A DNA stretch of 64,000 nucleotides, from the NCBI RefSeq assembly GCF_032362555.1, contig NC_083514.1, forward strand, positions 5,007,001 through 5,071,000, given 5' to 3'. The notes beneath the pieces were generated by a model, which had not been told where the DNA came from, searched no databases, and was given only the letters and a program-made list of their open reading frames with translations. Of this stretch, positions 1 to 12,479 are shown in pieces (position 1 is the first letter of the stretch; every line of letters begins with the position of its first letter). The position numbers and the translations under genes are program-made. Source of the DNA: Amyelois transitella (taxonomy: Eukaryota; Arthropoda; Insecta; Lepidoptera; Pyralidae).

Positions 1-351
1 TGTATGTTTGTGTTTTTTCGTATGTACAATAGAAATTATAAACATATATATAACAAACAAACAAAAAAATAAATAGGTTTACTTAAAAATTTCAAGCGGA
101 TCTTTCATAGTTTACCTCTGAAGTGCAGCGGCATGCAGAAATTATTCAATCAAATTTGCTAAAGACATTAGTACGAAATTTATAGTTAGCTTTTTAAGAA
201 AAATTTGGTGTTGGACCTAAAAAGGTAAACAAATAGGTATCACCTGTATGACATCACATTCTTTTGATCAAATAATGATAGTTGCTTAAATATACACTTG
301 CTACTTCAGAAGTTGATAACCAGGTGCCAAGATATACTCCTTAAATTACAG

Positions 352-522
352 GTAAACTCGGCTGCCGATATAACCGAAATACGAATGTGCTTCTACGAAA
401 ACTTAAATTTCCTGCAAGACGTGGTCAATTCTTATGAACAGTCGATGGAAGCTAAACCTGTCCTGTCATATTTTAACACCAAAGATGGGTCAGGCTTATC
501 TGCCACTAACTATTTAATTTAA
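352..522 (+). CDS. Terminal exon of an unidentified protein (gene enters from left edge)
   Basis: A 57-codon open frame follows a splice acceptor (aaattacag before 352) and ends in TAA at 520-522. The encoded peptide starts VNSAADITEIRMCFYENLNF and ends GLSATNYLI; it is acidic and probably helical. I do not recognise the family. It is read as the last coding exon of a + strand gene whose other exons lie left of the window, because the frame opens at a good acceptor and the next gene (TPPP) is on the other strand and convergent. The peptide looks like ordinary coding sequence with balanced composition, but without the upstream exons this stays tentative. Confidence 0.45.
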   Translation, partial: VNSAADITEIRMCFYENLNFLQDVVNSYEQSMEAKPVLSYFNTKDGSGLSATNYLI

Positions 523-1247
523 TAGTAAAGTAGGTACTATTTACGGTTAAACCCTTGCACCTATACAAAAATTAAGGAAGGCTATTCTACATTACGGACA
601 CCTACGACTAGACATACTTAGAAACAGGACGAAAATTGTAAAAATATTACGTAGGTCGGTAGTTATCTACTTAGGTAATAATCGGGAAGTTCGTAATGAA
701 AAAATATCGTATCTTACTTGACAAAGTTTAAAAACCATAAAATACTTCAGATATGAAGGAATGTCTTTTTATATAAATATGGGACGATTTTTTTTTTAAG
801 TGAAATATATTTGAACTTCTTCACATAAGCTACATGTACTTCCTTCCTCCTTTAATATATTTTTTCAACAACATCCATAAATTATTTTTCATTTGTGACT
901 GCGTTTAGTACGCATATTTATTTGAATGTCGTATTTTATACGTTTAATTTTTTTTAACGTTAGTTGCTTTCGAATATGTCATGACGGTGCATCAATCAAA
1001 CATTTGAGATCATTTGTTTTACTGTGGATAGTAAAACATTCATTGGAATGAAGTTATCCCGCAGATCGACCTGACAATTTTAATCTCAATGATTCTCCTG
1101 CACCATAAATCTGACGTTGAAAAACAGTTATGTATAAGTAAGAAGGTGTAATCGTTGCTCTCACTTTTACACTATTACAATGTGATTCTTATGACTGCGT
1201 GTTAGTAATAGATTGAATTATTATCTTCTGCGAGCCGTTTAAATCGG
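523..1247. other. Intergenic, convergent gene ends
   Basis: AT-rich DNA between the 3' end of the left-edge + gene and the 3' end of TPPP on the - strand. It should hold the 3' UTRs of both. A tttatt near 915-920 is AATAAA on the - strand and could be the TPPP polyadenylation signal. No gene is seen. Confidence 0.5.
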
Positions 1248-3416
1248 CTAGTGGCTTTTATCGTAGGTATCTTTGTGCTGATACCCGGAGACATATCCGG
1301 AGCCGTCGACCAAATCTTTCCTGCCCGCTATGCCCTTGCCTTTCCCGGTCTCGTCGAACCTCTGCTTGTGCGAGCCTGTGTACTTGCTAGTGTCTGTCAG
1401 TCTGTCGACAGCAGCAGCGGCTGCAGGTGATTTGGTAACCTAAAAAAAATGGTTTTTTTTTTAAGTATGTATATTCATATAATCCTGGTGTTTATCCCAT
1501 TTCCGTCTCTGAAGAGCAGAATGATCCACCCATTAACACCAGAGGCATTCTTCGAATGGACACCCACTACGCGGTTTCTCCACGAAACTCGGTACATACA
1601 TACTTAGTAGCATTTTCATGCCCGAGGCAGCTTCTGCTTGTGCCGCTCTCGCACTGGTCATGTTTCACTTTCATACATCATGCGGTGTATTAGGCGATTT
1701 GTGTTTGCGTCATACGCGACGCGTGTAGAACGCACAGACAATCAGTTTAACGCTATGTACCTATGCACAATTTTTGGTTAATAAAAAAAGACTTACGTGA
1801 GATGAAACACCTGGCTGGCCACACGTCGTTAACTTCTTTTTAATCTCGTCGAGTTCCACCTTTTTGCTCTTCGCCAAGTCCTCGAGGAACTTTTGGTAAT
1901 CCTCGACGCCCACTTTTAGAGACTTCAGTTTCTTGAAGTGTATGGCGGTATCTGTAGTTGTGATCTTCTTGCCGTCTATCACTTTGGCTTGTTTCATCCA
2001 TTTATCGCTCTGTGATAGGGTTATTTGCTTGCCATCAGACTTGGGATCCCCGAATTTAGAGAACGCTTTGAACGCATCCTGAAAAAAATTATAAAACAAT
2101 GATATAGTGTGTAGTACGTAAGTCAACTTGAAAAACAATGTCAATTTAACGTAAAATTTTTCATTTTTTTTTTAACTTGAACCGAGGACGACGACGTAAT
2201 AAAACGTGCTAAGTAATTATTTCAAATCGGTACGCTAGAGCCCGACTCTACGTAGCGTTATGTAGCTGTTTGAGCATCTCTTTAAAATTTTGAGCTAACT
2301 TCCAATATACAAGCTCGCAGCGATTTCGTAGCTTTGAATTTTCGAGCTAAGCTATAATATTCTCGTAGCGTTTCGCAGCTATGAATTTTCGAGCTAAGTG
2401 CTAATATCTTGATCAAATTAAGGACGTCCTGGTAAAGTGTCAGGTCAAAAGTACCCGAAACCGCTGAGCTTGTATGAAGAGAGTTATGAATGTGGATGAA
2501 GCGAAGGAAGTATGCAGAGATCGTGGCAAGTGGAAAGAGGTGTCTAGTCTCTGCCGGGGTAGGCAAAGGTCCGGGAAAGAGGCGTGATTTTATGTATGTA
2601 ATGGCCTCTGTGGCTCAGCGGTAGTACGCTTGTCTGTGACACCGGAGGTCCCGGGTTCGAATCCCGGCCAGGGCATGATGAGAAAAGAACTTTTTCTGAT
2701 TGTCCTGGGTCTTGGATGTTTATCTATATAAGTATTATTATATTATAAAATATAGTATCGTTGAGTGAGTATCTCGTAACACAAGTTTCGAACTTACTTC
2801 GAGGCTAACTCAATCAGTGTAATTTGAAACGTAAAAAAAAAAAATAAAAAAAAAAAATAAAAAAAAATGCTAATATCCGAGCTCGTAAGGTTTCGTAGCT
2901 TTGAATTTTCGAGCTTACATCTAATTTCCAAGCTCGTAGCGTTTCGAAGTTCGAGTTAAATAAGTCCTTCAATTCGTAACTAATTACGATTAAATATTTT
3001 TAGAAAAATGCAAATAAATCGTAGAATAACTCGAAATAACATACAAAGCAGTGTTGTTTACTTATCACTTATGACGTATGACGTCACCCACTGTGATTGG
3101 TGTTTGGGTTCTTACGCTGCACAGATAAAAAATATTGGATTTTTGCAACTTTATTTATTGATTTAAAATTATAAATCATTGTTATTTCTTAAAAATCTTT
3201 ATTAAGTGATGTTCTTGTATAACAAACTTTATTTTAAAACACAACTTAGATTTTTTTCCGATTACTGTCCGGTACCCTATTAAGTGTTACCTTGAAGGAT
3301 ATAACATTGTCGGAGTTTCCACTGGACGTTCCGTTGGATGCTCCCGGCGCGCTCCCGTTCTCCAACTTTACGTCCTTCACCTCCTGTGTCACCTGTTCTA
3401 CGGCCGACTCAGACAT
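1248..3416 (-). CDS. TPPP: Tubulin polymerization-promoting protein (p25-alpha family), complete, 3 exons
   Basis: Coding exons on the - strand are 3416-3291, 2078-1797 and 1439-1248, all joined in phase 0, giving 199 residues. The first 42 residues are a polar, probably disordered head. Residues 43 onward are the p25-alpha domain ([35 protein letters not shown]). The C-terminal exon carries the conserved [20 protein letters not shown] and [11 protein letters not shown] blocks that define the family. TPPP proteins bind and bundle microtubules and tubulin; the fly orthologue (ringmaker) acts in axon microtubules. Length agrees with other insect members. The start ATG at 3416 is the only one that gives an in-phase first exon. 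The 1.2-kb intron 1 contains a minisatellite with a nested retroposon. Nothing appears broken. Confidence 0.93.
2408..2602 (+). repeat. LINE-like 3' fragment with TATG tail (family X)
   Basis: The sequence matches another copy at 37875-38125 over most of its length, including a coding-like stretch (tgaagagagttatgaat, then gatgaagcgaaggaag) and a shared tail gcgtgattttatgtatg. The 37.9-kb copy extends further 5', so 5' truncation varies between copies, as expected for LINE 3' ends. The family name is unknown to me. Confidence 0.6.
2603..2867 (+). repeat. tRNA-derived SINE, full length with A tail
   Basis: The head is tRNA-like with an A box (TGGCTCAGCGG) and a perfect B box (GGTTCGAATCC), followed by a unique body and an A-rich tail at 2833-2867. 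A second copy of the same family lies on the - strand at 27574-27860. It is a retroposon rather than a working tRNA gene: the head runs into a SINE body and the anticodon arm is not clean. Confidence 0.85.
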
Positions 3417-3643
3417 TGTCACTTGTGCTCGCCACTTCTGTAACGAGAAACCGGTTGAATATGAAATATCAATACTACGGTGTGGTACTCTTAATATATA
3501 GTATAGCCTGGGTGCTAATAGTCTTATCTGAACAATCTATACTAAGTAATATTATAAAGAGGTAAGCGTTAGTATGTTTGAGGCAGGTATTCTCTGAATA
3601 TACTGAACTGACTTTAAAAAATATTTCTCCATTAGATTATTAC

Positions 3644-3691
3644 ATTATCCGAAATTTCTATTGGCATATGCCTATAGAAATCTCGGATAAT
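3644..3691. repeat. 48-bp near-perfect palindrome
   Basis: Two 24-bp arms meet at catatg with two mismatches, upstream of TPPP. Confidence 0.8.
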
Positions 3692-4276
3692 CTAAACTAA
3701 TCTGAATTAAATGAATAAGTTTAATTTAAAGTAAATTATATTTGTTTTGAAATAAATCAGTTTTCAGAGAGATTAATCAATATTTATATAGTACCCAGGA
3801 TTTTTTTTTGGTACAAATCGTTTGGTAAAAATTCATTATTTTTATATACTCGTATGTTTGTTTGTAACGCGAATACTTTCGAACTTTGTAAAAATTTAAA
3901 GTGTTTGCGAGGTCTTAGTTTGTGGTGAATAACTAACTAGTTAGAAAAAAAACAAAAAAAATTTTTTTTAAACTTTTCTTACTCAAATTTAATTACGAAG
4001 AAATCCAAGAGTATAGATTTTTTTATGTTATCGTAAATATTAATTTTATATAGATATAATCTCATACCAGACATATTTATGTTGGTGAAATCTAAACTGG
4101 TCCTGCCAGAAAGCAATACGCGAAACACCTGATTCCTACTAGGAGGTACACGGGCAAGCTATTCAATTATAAATATCGTTAATGTGGCATGTTTGTTCCT
4201 TAAATATTGCAGTGAACACTTAAAGGACGTTTTTCACGTATACGGAGGCTGTATTGCTCCTATTATTGCTCCTGTA

Positions 4277-4544
4277 GTGCCGTGTGGTTCCCGGCACCAA
4301 TACAAAAAAGAATAGGACCACTCCATCTCTTTCCCATGGATGTCGTAAAAGGCGACTAAGGGATAGGCTTACAAACTTGAGATTCTTTTTTTAGGCGATA
4401 GGCTAGCAACTTGTCACTATTCGAATCTCAATTCTATCTTAAAGCCAAATAGCTGAACGTGGCCTATCAGTCCGCTCAGGACTGTTGGCTCTGTCTACCC
4501 CGCAAGGGATATAGACGTGATTATATGTATGTATGTATGTATGT
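4277..4544 (+). repeat. Hairpin-headed SINE-like retroposon (family H), intact, with TSD
   Basis: It begins GTGCCGTGTGGTTCCCGGCA (a 6-bp stem, GTGCCG/CGGCAC) and ends in (TATG)n after gacgtgattata. It is flanked by ATTGCTCCTGTA (4265-4276) and ATTGCTCCTATA (4545-4556), a 12-bp target-site duplication with one change. This marks it as a retroposon. Other well-preserved copies are at 32422-32682 and 33192-33464, with many older ones elsewhere in the window. Confidence 0.85.
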
Positions 4545-7500
4545 ATTGCTCCTATAAAGGGGTATAGTTTTTAATTTGGCCCCAGCCACACATCTCAGAA
4601 CACCGCATTCATATCGGAGCAAGAGTTTTTGCGTGATGCAAATTCAAATATACAGTCAGTCAGAAATACTAAAAATCACATTTTAGCTTTCTGTGAATAA
4701 AATTTTCTTTAAACCGCACCCCTTGACCCGGAAAAGAATTACGTATCCCAGCTATAAATATGCAGACTGTCAAGGCAACATAACAAATAGTCGGTTGGGA
4801 CAAGGATGATGTCATACAAAAACATTGGAACACCAGTCGTTTCCAACTATCACGAATATCTATGAACCGGCACACGTTTCGGAGCCGCTATGTTTGAACA
4901 GTTTAAATGCTAAAACTGGCAATTACATCACCGACCTTGTACGTGAACGATCTGCGCAAACTCGTCGTAAACATCAGCTGAGATTTAAATTATAGTTCGT
5001 TATGAAGTATTCCTTCTATAATAAAAAAATTAAAAAGTAGTTAGCAAGCAATCTGCCAAACCAATCTTTCCCTTCTAAGAGAGACTACCTAAATTTTTCA
5101 ATCAAACTTATTCTACTTAGTTTAGGCAGGGCACGTGTGAAACATGTCATTCAAATTAGTTATTTTATGAACTAGTTAAAACAGTACCTACAATGTATTT
5201 TATTCAGTAGGTAGTTGTCTCGACTCAAAATTATGCGACTAAAATAAACGCCTGACCACCAAAATGATAATAAGGAAATGACATCAATTCTTGAACTTAA
5301 CCTTGGACCCCAGTCTAATCCTGAAGACAATATGATATCTGAAGTACGAGTACCTAAGTAGTTTCATTTATCAGTTGTGACATTTGTGGGGGCTGCAACA
5401 ATAAGCTATTACGCCTCTGCTTCTCCATCCGTAGGTGCCCTGCCTGCCTATGTGAACTAAATAATTTGACCTACAGATCAAGGTAGCAACTAACAAGTAA
5501 TATACGGTATCTACGCCGCAGCAAGGTACCTGGCATGGCATAGAACTTATATTTACTAATTAAATAATAAATCTATAGATTAATTCAAAGTTAGCTTAAG
5601 TTCAAATAGGAACTGACAGGTACGTAGGTATTCCACAAAAAAAAACTGTGTCCTACGGAAAGCTTTGTTATTGCAATAAAAAGGCGCACTGCGTAGTTTT
5701 ATTTAGGTGTCATGAAATGTAGACTGTTAACTAAATGGGTTCTTTTAAAAGGTAGGCAATCAAAGTTTTCGACTATCGTGTCTGCTGTCTGGCCTTGATA
5801 TTCATAGTTCAAAGACAATCTAGGGTTCAAAAGAATTTTTTTACCAAACTATCTACCTATCTAGCGTTTCGTATAAAAGCATTTTTTGACATTATAACAA
5901 CGAAGAATAGGAAAACCTCGTAAATATCTGCTCCAGAGTTCACGAAAATGATGTCTTAACAAAAGTCGTTGCGATCAATTTCAGATATAACTAATCAATA
6001 TCGAGTCGCAAAATTTTATTATAAATGCCCGATCAATAAGTAGCTTAAATTAAATTCCCGCGTGTTAAATCTCTAATTGCTAATAGCTTCCAGAACTATA
6101 AAACTTAGCTACTTATATACATTTAAGTGGAGCACGTGCGTGCAGAGCCGGTGGCATACTTACTTAGTGGCACTGGCCTGGCACCTCTCCGACCTACTTT
6201 TGCCCTATTATGCGATTCCGGACGTTGCTCTCAGCCCTATGCAACAGTTCCCACCACGAATTAATAAGTGCTGTTAACACGATGCAGTCAACAATATTAT
6301 TATGTTATACTAGGTATGCCAATATTTTTACAAAGGTTGACTATCTTATCTTATCTCTCACTCCCACCATAACACAGCGTAAGTATTTGCTTAACACAAC
6401 GAAAAACCTTTGTCTCAAAATCGAGTGCAACGTTTCCGTTATCTTGATTTTATTTGATAAAATAACCAACATTATAATATCGTTTTATGATTGCCTGCCA
6501 ATAGTATGTTGCCGATAAAACGTGCATCAAATTAAATTGCAAGATTTTGTAGTTTTTAGGTACTTATATGTTATTTGGTTCATGACAAATAGGTACTTTA
6601 ACAATAACGTAACAATTGGCTTTTGATTAGGATTCTCACAGCTTTTTGTATTTCGTTTTTAAATACTAGGTATCTATGGTTATAAAGCCTGGCTACCATA
6701 TAAAAAGGTAGGTATCAGGCAAATGGGCTTGGTAGGGGCCTAGATTTTATTGGGCCCCTAGAGAGGGGGCTAATAAAATAACGTAAAACGTACTTTAAAA
6801 TACGTGTTTGTTAGACTTGGTGGAAATCTATAAAAAACTTACTGTATTTGCTTTTCTAAACACGAAGTTAACTTATCATGGGGTAGTCTGTATTATGTGG
6901 GCCTACCCTTGATATGTATCTAAACAAGAAGGCATTCAATAAATAGGAGAATCTGCCTGAACGGAGAAGCATCGTTTTAACGACTTCAAATGCTTACATA
7001 AACTCAATGCCTAGTTATTAAGATATATATTCAGCCTTTAGCGTGTAAATCGCAAGTAAAAATTACATTTAATTGAAAAATAGGGTAGGTACTTGAACAT
7101 AAACTCAGGGACTTAACTGGCAGCGCTATAGAAAAATGGGATAGCGTGTGAAAGTTGACGTCACTTTCTGTAGTAGCAATACCGCCAAACCATACCATGA
7201 CTCATCCCTGCTAAAATATTACGTCCGCCGCTTGTATTATTTGTATTGTACGACTATTTGTATATCAACGTAAGTACGCACTTATACATACGTAATGGAA
7301 GGTCTCATAAGCATTACACATTAATCTTTAACTCCGCTTTGCGAAAATTTCTCCTTACAGCTGGTGTTTACCTAGACTGTACCTAATGGTAAATATTTTA
7401 AAACAACGCTGTTTCTTTTTATATATTTTTTTTTTCAAAACTTAGTTTCGTTTTACTACTGTAATACCACAGATATACTCGTACATGCACGATAAACACC

Positions 7501-8974
7501 CCTTTCATTGGTCGGAGTAGGTATCTCACATAACTCGTTTGATAAAAATATAAATTAACAGAAACTATTAATACTTAGACCTATAGAACAATACAGGCAG
7601 ACTGTAAATTGTGAATTTTTATGGCAGCATTTTGTAAATACAATTGATTTCGCCTTAACACAAGTGTATAGTCAACTTCTACTATTAAACTATCAGTGTG
7701 TTGTTGCGACGTGAGTATCATAACAACAAATGCATACATTAACGCTCCATTGTGAGGCTCTACGGCAAGCATTGGTTTGTAATGGCGTACCTAGTTAGTC
7801 ACTGTCCCCCAATGGTTTGAATTGTTTTGGTATCTAGGAGGATTTTCAGAATAAAGTATAACATTACTCCTGAAGGTCTATTCTATTTCGGTCTCTGTGT
7901 CAAATTTCAACAAAAACATATAAAAATTTTCAAGTTTATTCTTATAAACAAAAATACAAATCATCTCTTAATAAGTTAATTAGTATGGATGTATGGACTA
8001 GCGAAGTCTCTGTGACGTCCTTTGCGTAATTTTAAGGTTATTTTGAAATTTTTACTGGAACAAAAAATTCTTATCAGGCTTAGTTAGCAACTTTTGCGAA
8101 GTAACCATTTCCATATTAAAAAAAAATACAACAGTTAGTACTAAAGTTAGAGGTAATATACCTACATATTATCGCTTATTTTACCTGAAAAGTAAATAAA
8201 GCTATGTACTAACATATTTGGCTTTCTAAGTGTCCTGGGTAATAGTGCGGCTATCTGAGGATAGAAAAATCATACATACATATCATCAGGTTTCGATAGA
8301 AGCCAAAGCCTCGGGCTAGTAAACAAACATAGACGCTACGTTTACACAACATACAATAATTACACTATTTTCTATCCTTACAAGACGACAGATAAGCGAG
8401 TGACCACGGGCTCTACCTACAGGAAAAAACGGTTGCATCCTGCGCAAAATGCAGTTGTAACCTTGATGCTAAATCCGCTAACAGCAACCTACGTAAAGTT
8501 TAGATTGATATCGCTTCACCTAGGTATACAAAGAACTATAGCTTTAAGTAAGAACTTAGAAAACTTCACGTGATTTTTCTATAAACACCCCGCCTACATA
8601 CTTACAACACCCACAGATAATTTAAGTAACTATCCTTAGGTACCTTGCTAGTTAATAAATATTAGAAGAAAATATATTAAAATTCAACTGAATTATGTTA
8701 AAATCATGTCGATAATTATACCTACTCTATTTAACCGGAATTAAGGGCGGCAGTAAGTTAAATAAAATTAACGCGTGCCACAAATGGAGGGAAATCTGGA
8801 AAGTGAGATAGCGTGCGAAAAACCAGACAGAATGTGAACGGCCTTGCTAGTTTCTATAATAGAGTTTATGGCAAGTTGCTCTACGTAGACTTTCCCTATC
8901 TATTGCACCATCTAACTACCATTTATATATGGTTAGTACCTATTAGGTACTTTTACTCATTTAACAGTTACTTG

Positions 8975-9215
8975 TACATACATTACATACATACAATTAG
9001 GTATATATCCCTTCGTATAGACAGAGCCAACAGTCTTAAAAACACAAAGGCAACGTTCAGCTGTGTGGCTTAATGATGGAATTGGGATACAGATAGTGAC
9101 AGTTTGCTACTCCATCGCCTAGAAAGGGAATCCCAAGTTTATTAGTCTTTCCTTTAGTCGCCTTTTACGAATGGGATGGAAAAGATATAAGTATATACCG
9201 GGAAGCAAACTGGAC
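8975..9215 (-). repeat. Old family-H retroposon copy
   Basis: Reverse-strand copy: an atac-rich tail, then tagacagagccaacagtctt, then cgccttttacgaatgggatg. The hairpin head is decayed. Confidence 0.6.
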
Positions 9216-12200
9216 TGGTAGATATTGTAGAGTGAAATTGAAATTTTAATTAATCATCATCAGCCTGGAGTGTTTTGTATCAGTGGACCTCTCATTACGA
9301 GTCCGCTTATTACGATTCAGTAGGAACGCCAGGACAGAACAGTGAAGTCAGACGTCTGCAAACTGACCTCCGTGACCCTGTTCACGTTCAATATTTTGCT
9401 TTTATCTATTTGCTAATATCGAACTATTTATTCATTAATTTCATAGACCATAATTAAGACACAACAAAAAGGTAAAGTTACGTACGTAGCTCTATATGCG
9501 ACATGATTCAACGTTACTTGGAGAGCACGTAAAGTTTAAACAGAAACAAAAACAAAAGTTATAACTTCATGCATATTATTTTTACGTATCAATTTTATTT
9601 TAGTAGCATCGCACCGAGAATAGGTATAATGAGATCGAAGATGTACCTACTCAATTTTAATATCAATATTTTATTGATATTAAAACGTTTTGGAATTGCT
9701 GAAGACGAACGGAAAAAAAATTAAGGTATCATCATTAGTAAGATAGAAATTAATGAGTAAATTTTAGGTTTCCTTTTCATTGAATTAAAACATGAATAAT
9801 TAAATGGACTCTTAATTCTACCTACGACTGGTAGAACTACAGGTTGTCACAAAAGAATAGCAAAGTATGTAAGTACCTATATTATCTGCTAAATAGTAAA
9901 GTTCCATGCTAATTAAAAGCTAGGAACTTAGGAAAACTGCTATCAAGCCTCTTGTTCCTTTTAAAATTTCAACATTAGTAGTAGTAGGTAGGTACTTTTA
10001 TTTGTTAAAGTATGCCCGTGGTATGTCCAGATTCATAGCTTACTAAATATGTACCTATGTGCAAGTGCTACCGACAAAATAAACATGAAGTTTTGACACT
10101 CGAGATAAAATGTTATCAACGGAAACCTAATATCATCGTTAATCGCTTATTACCGACACTTATTTTACTTGTACAGGTTTAATAATGTTGAAGGTCGAGT
10201 GTGTTTTAGTAACTAACCATATATCTATATAGCTTTATTTGTTATAAAAACTTGTTATGAGTTTTATCACATACTTACTTACAAAAAATTTCACATTTAA
10301 CCCCAATTTTACAGAATATTACTTATCTTGATATTGTACCAAAGGGGAGCGTCATGTCACGGGGAAGGCGCGGGGTGGAATCCATCCCCTTTCCATTTCT
10401 TTGTGTTTGGTGGCCGAAAATTCAACATGGGTCTTTTTATGCATGGGCATTGAATTCAGTTTTCCTTCAGAAACTTTTAAATTAAAAATCTAAAGTAGGT
10501 ACTTATATTAAGGATAAAAATAGAAATTAAATACCTATTAAATGTTATTTAATTAAGAGATAGGATAACTATATCAGTGATTTTGGTAGGTACCTACTAA
10601 TACCTTACAATATATAAATACCTATCTTAATAACAACAATAAATTAAATTAACAAGCCAAAAGCCAACAATGAGATATAATAAATATTGACTCACATCAA
10701 TCAGTCAGGATATGAGTTCCTAGATGAGATCATACAGAGTATCGTGTGCGAAGCGTCGCAGCGATTCGGCGCGCGGCTCTCGCAGTTGCACTGGTACTGG
10801 CGCGAAACGCCCGCGAATGTTGACAAAACCAGAGATGTACAGCGCTAACGGAGCACCCACTACGCATGCGTCCACGACCTATGCTGCTCTGATCCTGAAG
10901 GTTTTCTCTATCTACGCTCTAAAACCACTCTGTCGAACACAAACAATACCAATCACCAGCACCGGCCACTTATGATATCACCGTGACGTTAATTAGATAA
11001 GTTATGTTACATCAATATGCATTGCTAAATCTGCGCCGGTGTCTAAAAATAAATTGCTATACTTTTAGCCACCATAACGTACATTACCATGAGTTATTCT
11101 TACGTCCTAATTTTGGTAGTATCTACCTAAGGCCGGTATTGCAATTTATAAATGTCAAATCAGTTATGGAGTTGTGGATGGTTACTTCTCTTTCGTAATT
11201 TATAACCAGACGATAAAAAACAAACACCGCTTGGTAACAAGAAATACGAGTACCTTATATGTATATGGGTGTAAGGTTGAATAGGCGGATAGGTAGGTAA
11301 TAGTCTTATCTATTAGGTATTCTTAATTCTATCACCCCCATCCTCCAGATAAATAGGTGTTCTTCATAAAGTTGGAATAGGTTCATGAATTAATTAATAT
11401 TGAAAATTAATGAATCCTATATTTTACCGCTAAAGGTTTCCGTGCACTTGTTTTATTTCTATTTCCACACATATTTTGTAAAAAGTCAAAGCTGTCTTAT
11501 TCAATATTTTTATTATTTTTGTTATTAATTTCTTTTTGGTAGCTAATGAAAGACCAACAACCTTGATACACAACTTTTTATTGAGCATATCAGTTGGGCC
11601 ACGAGAAAAACGTGTCTTTTTATTGATACATTTTATAATATATGCCAGAAGAAAACCCAAAATAAAGATTTCTTCAAAAAAAGATGCTATTTATCATTTG
11701 TTCAGGAATATATTTTTTATTAAAATTCATTTCAATATTGTTTACCTTTATTTAAATAAGTAACTTAATATAGTCTAATAGGATTCAAAGATGCATAAAT
11801 AAGAAAAAGATATTGTGTTCATATGTACCATTTCATTTTTGAGGCAGGTAACTACATAAAATATTTTTTCTACGCAAGTACACATTTTACTAAACAATAA
11901 AGACAAATTATGTACCTTAGTTTATAACAGCAAATGAAAACAAAAAACAATATAATATGTAAGTCTTTTCATACAGTCCGCGAATGTAGTTTGAATTAGT
12001 GTCAATTATAATTAAAGCCATATTGTCCTGTGGTAATTACATACCAATATCAAAATCTTACAAATTTGTGTTAATGTTATGTCAAATATTATAAAAGAAA
12101 CGATAAGGTTAAGTGAATTGCAAAAATCTTATTCTAATTTTCTGTAATAAAAAAGTAAATATCAAAATATATACTTATGCACGTATTATTTTCTAAACAT

Positions 12201-12479
12201 TTAAATACCAAATGTCATGTAGCACTATATAGCAAGATAGTTTTAAATGAACACATTGTAAGCGTCTTAAGTGCTGACGTAAATATATGTAATTAATTTA
12301 ATTAGCGGTTATGATGTTTCATCATATCTTTCCTATAAAAATATAACACTTAAATATAGGTAAATAACAGAACACAATTGTTTATAACAAAATAAAACGA
12401 TTTGTACATTATCACAATTGCAGTAAAATTTACTATTGACCATGATATTTCTAATTTTTGTCTAAGTAAATGAATTCTA
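9216..12479. other. Intergenic, apart from a weak exon candidate at 10708
   Basis: AT-rich DNA with many taggtacct motifs. Near 9256 there is a tcatcatcagcctgg fragment typical of a common lepidopteran repeat. A locally GC-richer stretch at 10708-10850 is listed separately. Confidence 0.45.
10708..10848 (+). CDS. Possible terminal exon, unknown protein (weak)
   Basis: After cagtcag there is an open frame that includes the peptide SQLHWYWRETPANVDKTRD and stops at TAA near 10846. Its base composition is much more GC-rich than the surroundings, which suggests coding DNA. No partner exon was found and the acceptor has a poor pyrimidine tract. I do not recognise the peptide. Confidence 0.25.
   Translation, partial: GYEFLDEIIQSIVCEASQRFGARLSQLHWYWRETPANVDKTRDVQR

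Larger units (their letters stand above)
2230..2960. repeat. GAGCTCGTAGCGTTTCG-type minisatellite split by an insertion
   Basis: Degenerate tandem units of about 45-55 bp with the core tttcgtagctttgaattt and cgagctaa, in TPPP intron 1. At least four units are visible: around 2300-2350, 2350-2398, 2399-2915 (interrupted) and 2915-2955. The third unit is interrupted by the insertion at 2408-2867. Confidence 0.7.
3417..8974. other. Gene-poor stretch upstream of TPPP
   Basis: AT-rich DNA holding the palindrome at 3644, the family-H element at 4277, and short unremarkable open frames. I see no supportable exon. The TPPP promoter and any untranslated first exon should lie at the left end. Confidence 0.5.

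Noticed and set aside
2603..2675. tRNA gene on the basis of perfect A and B boxes
   Set aside because: The tRNA-like head continues into a SINE body with an A tail, and the same unit recurs at 27574-27860.
6077..6518. Two overlapping + strand frames in the TPPP upstream region
   Set aside because: Composition and codon pattern look random, and there are no splice partners.
9256..9400. Possible exon with peptide QWTSHYESAYYDSVGTPGQN
   Set aside because: The apparent acceptor lies in a common tcatcatcagcctgg repeat fragment, and no donor or partner exon fits.
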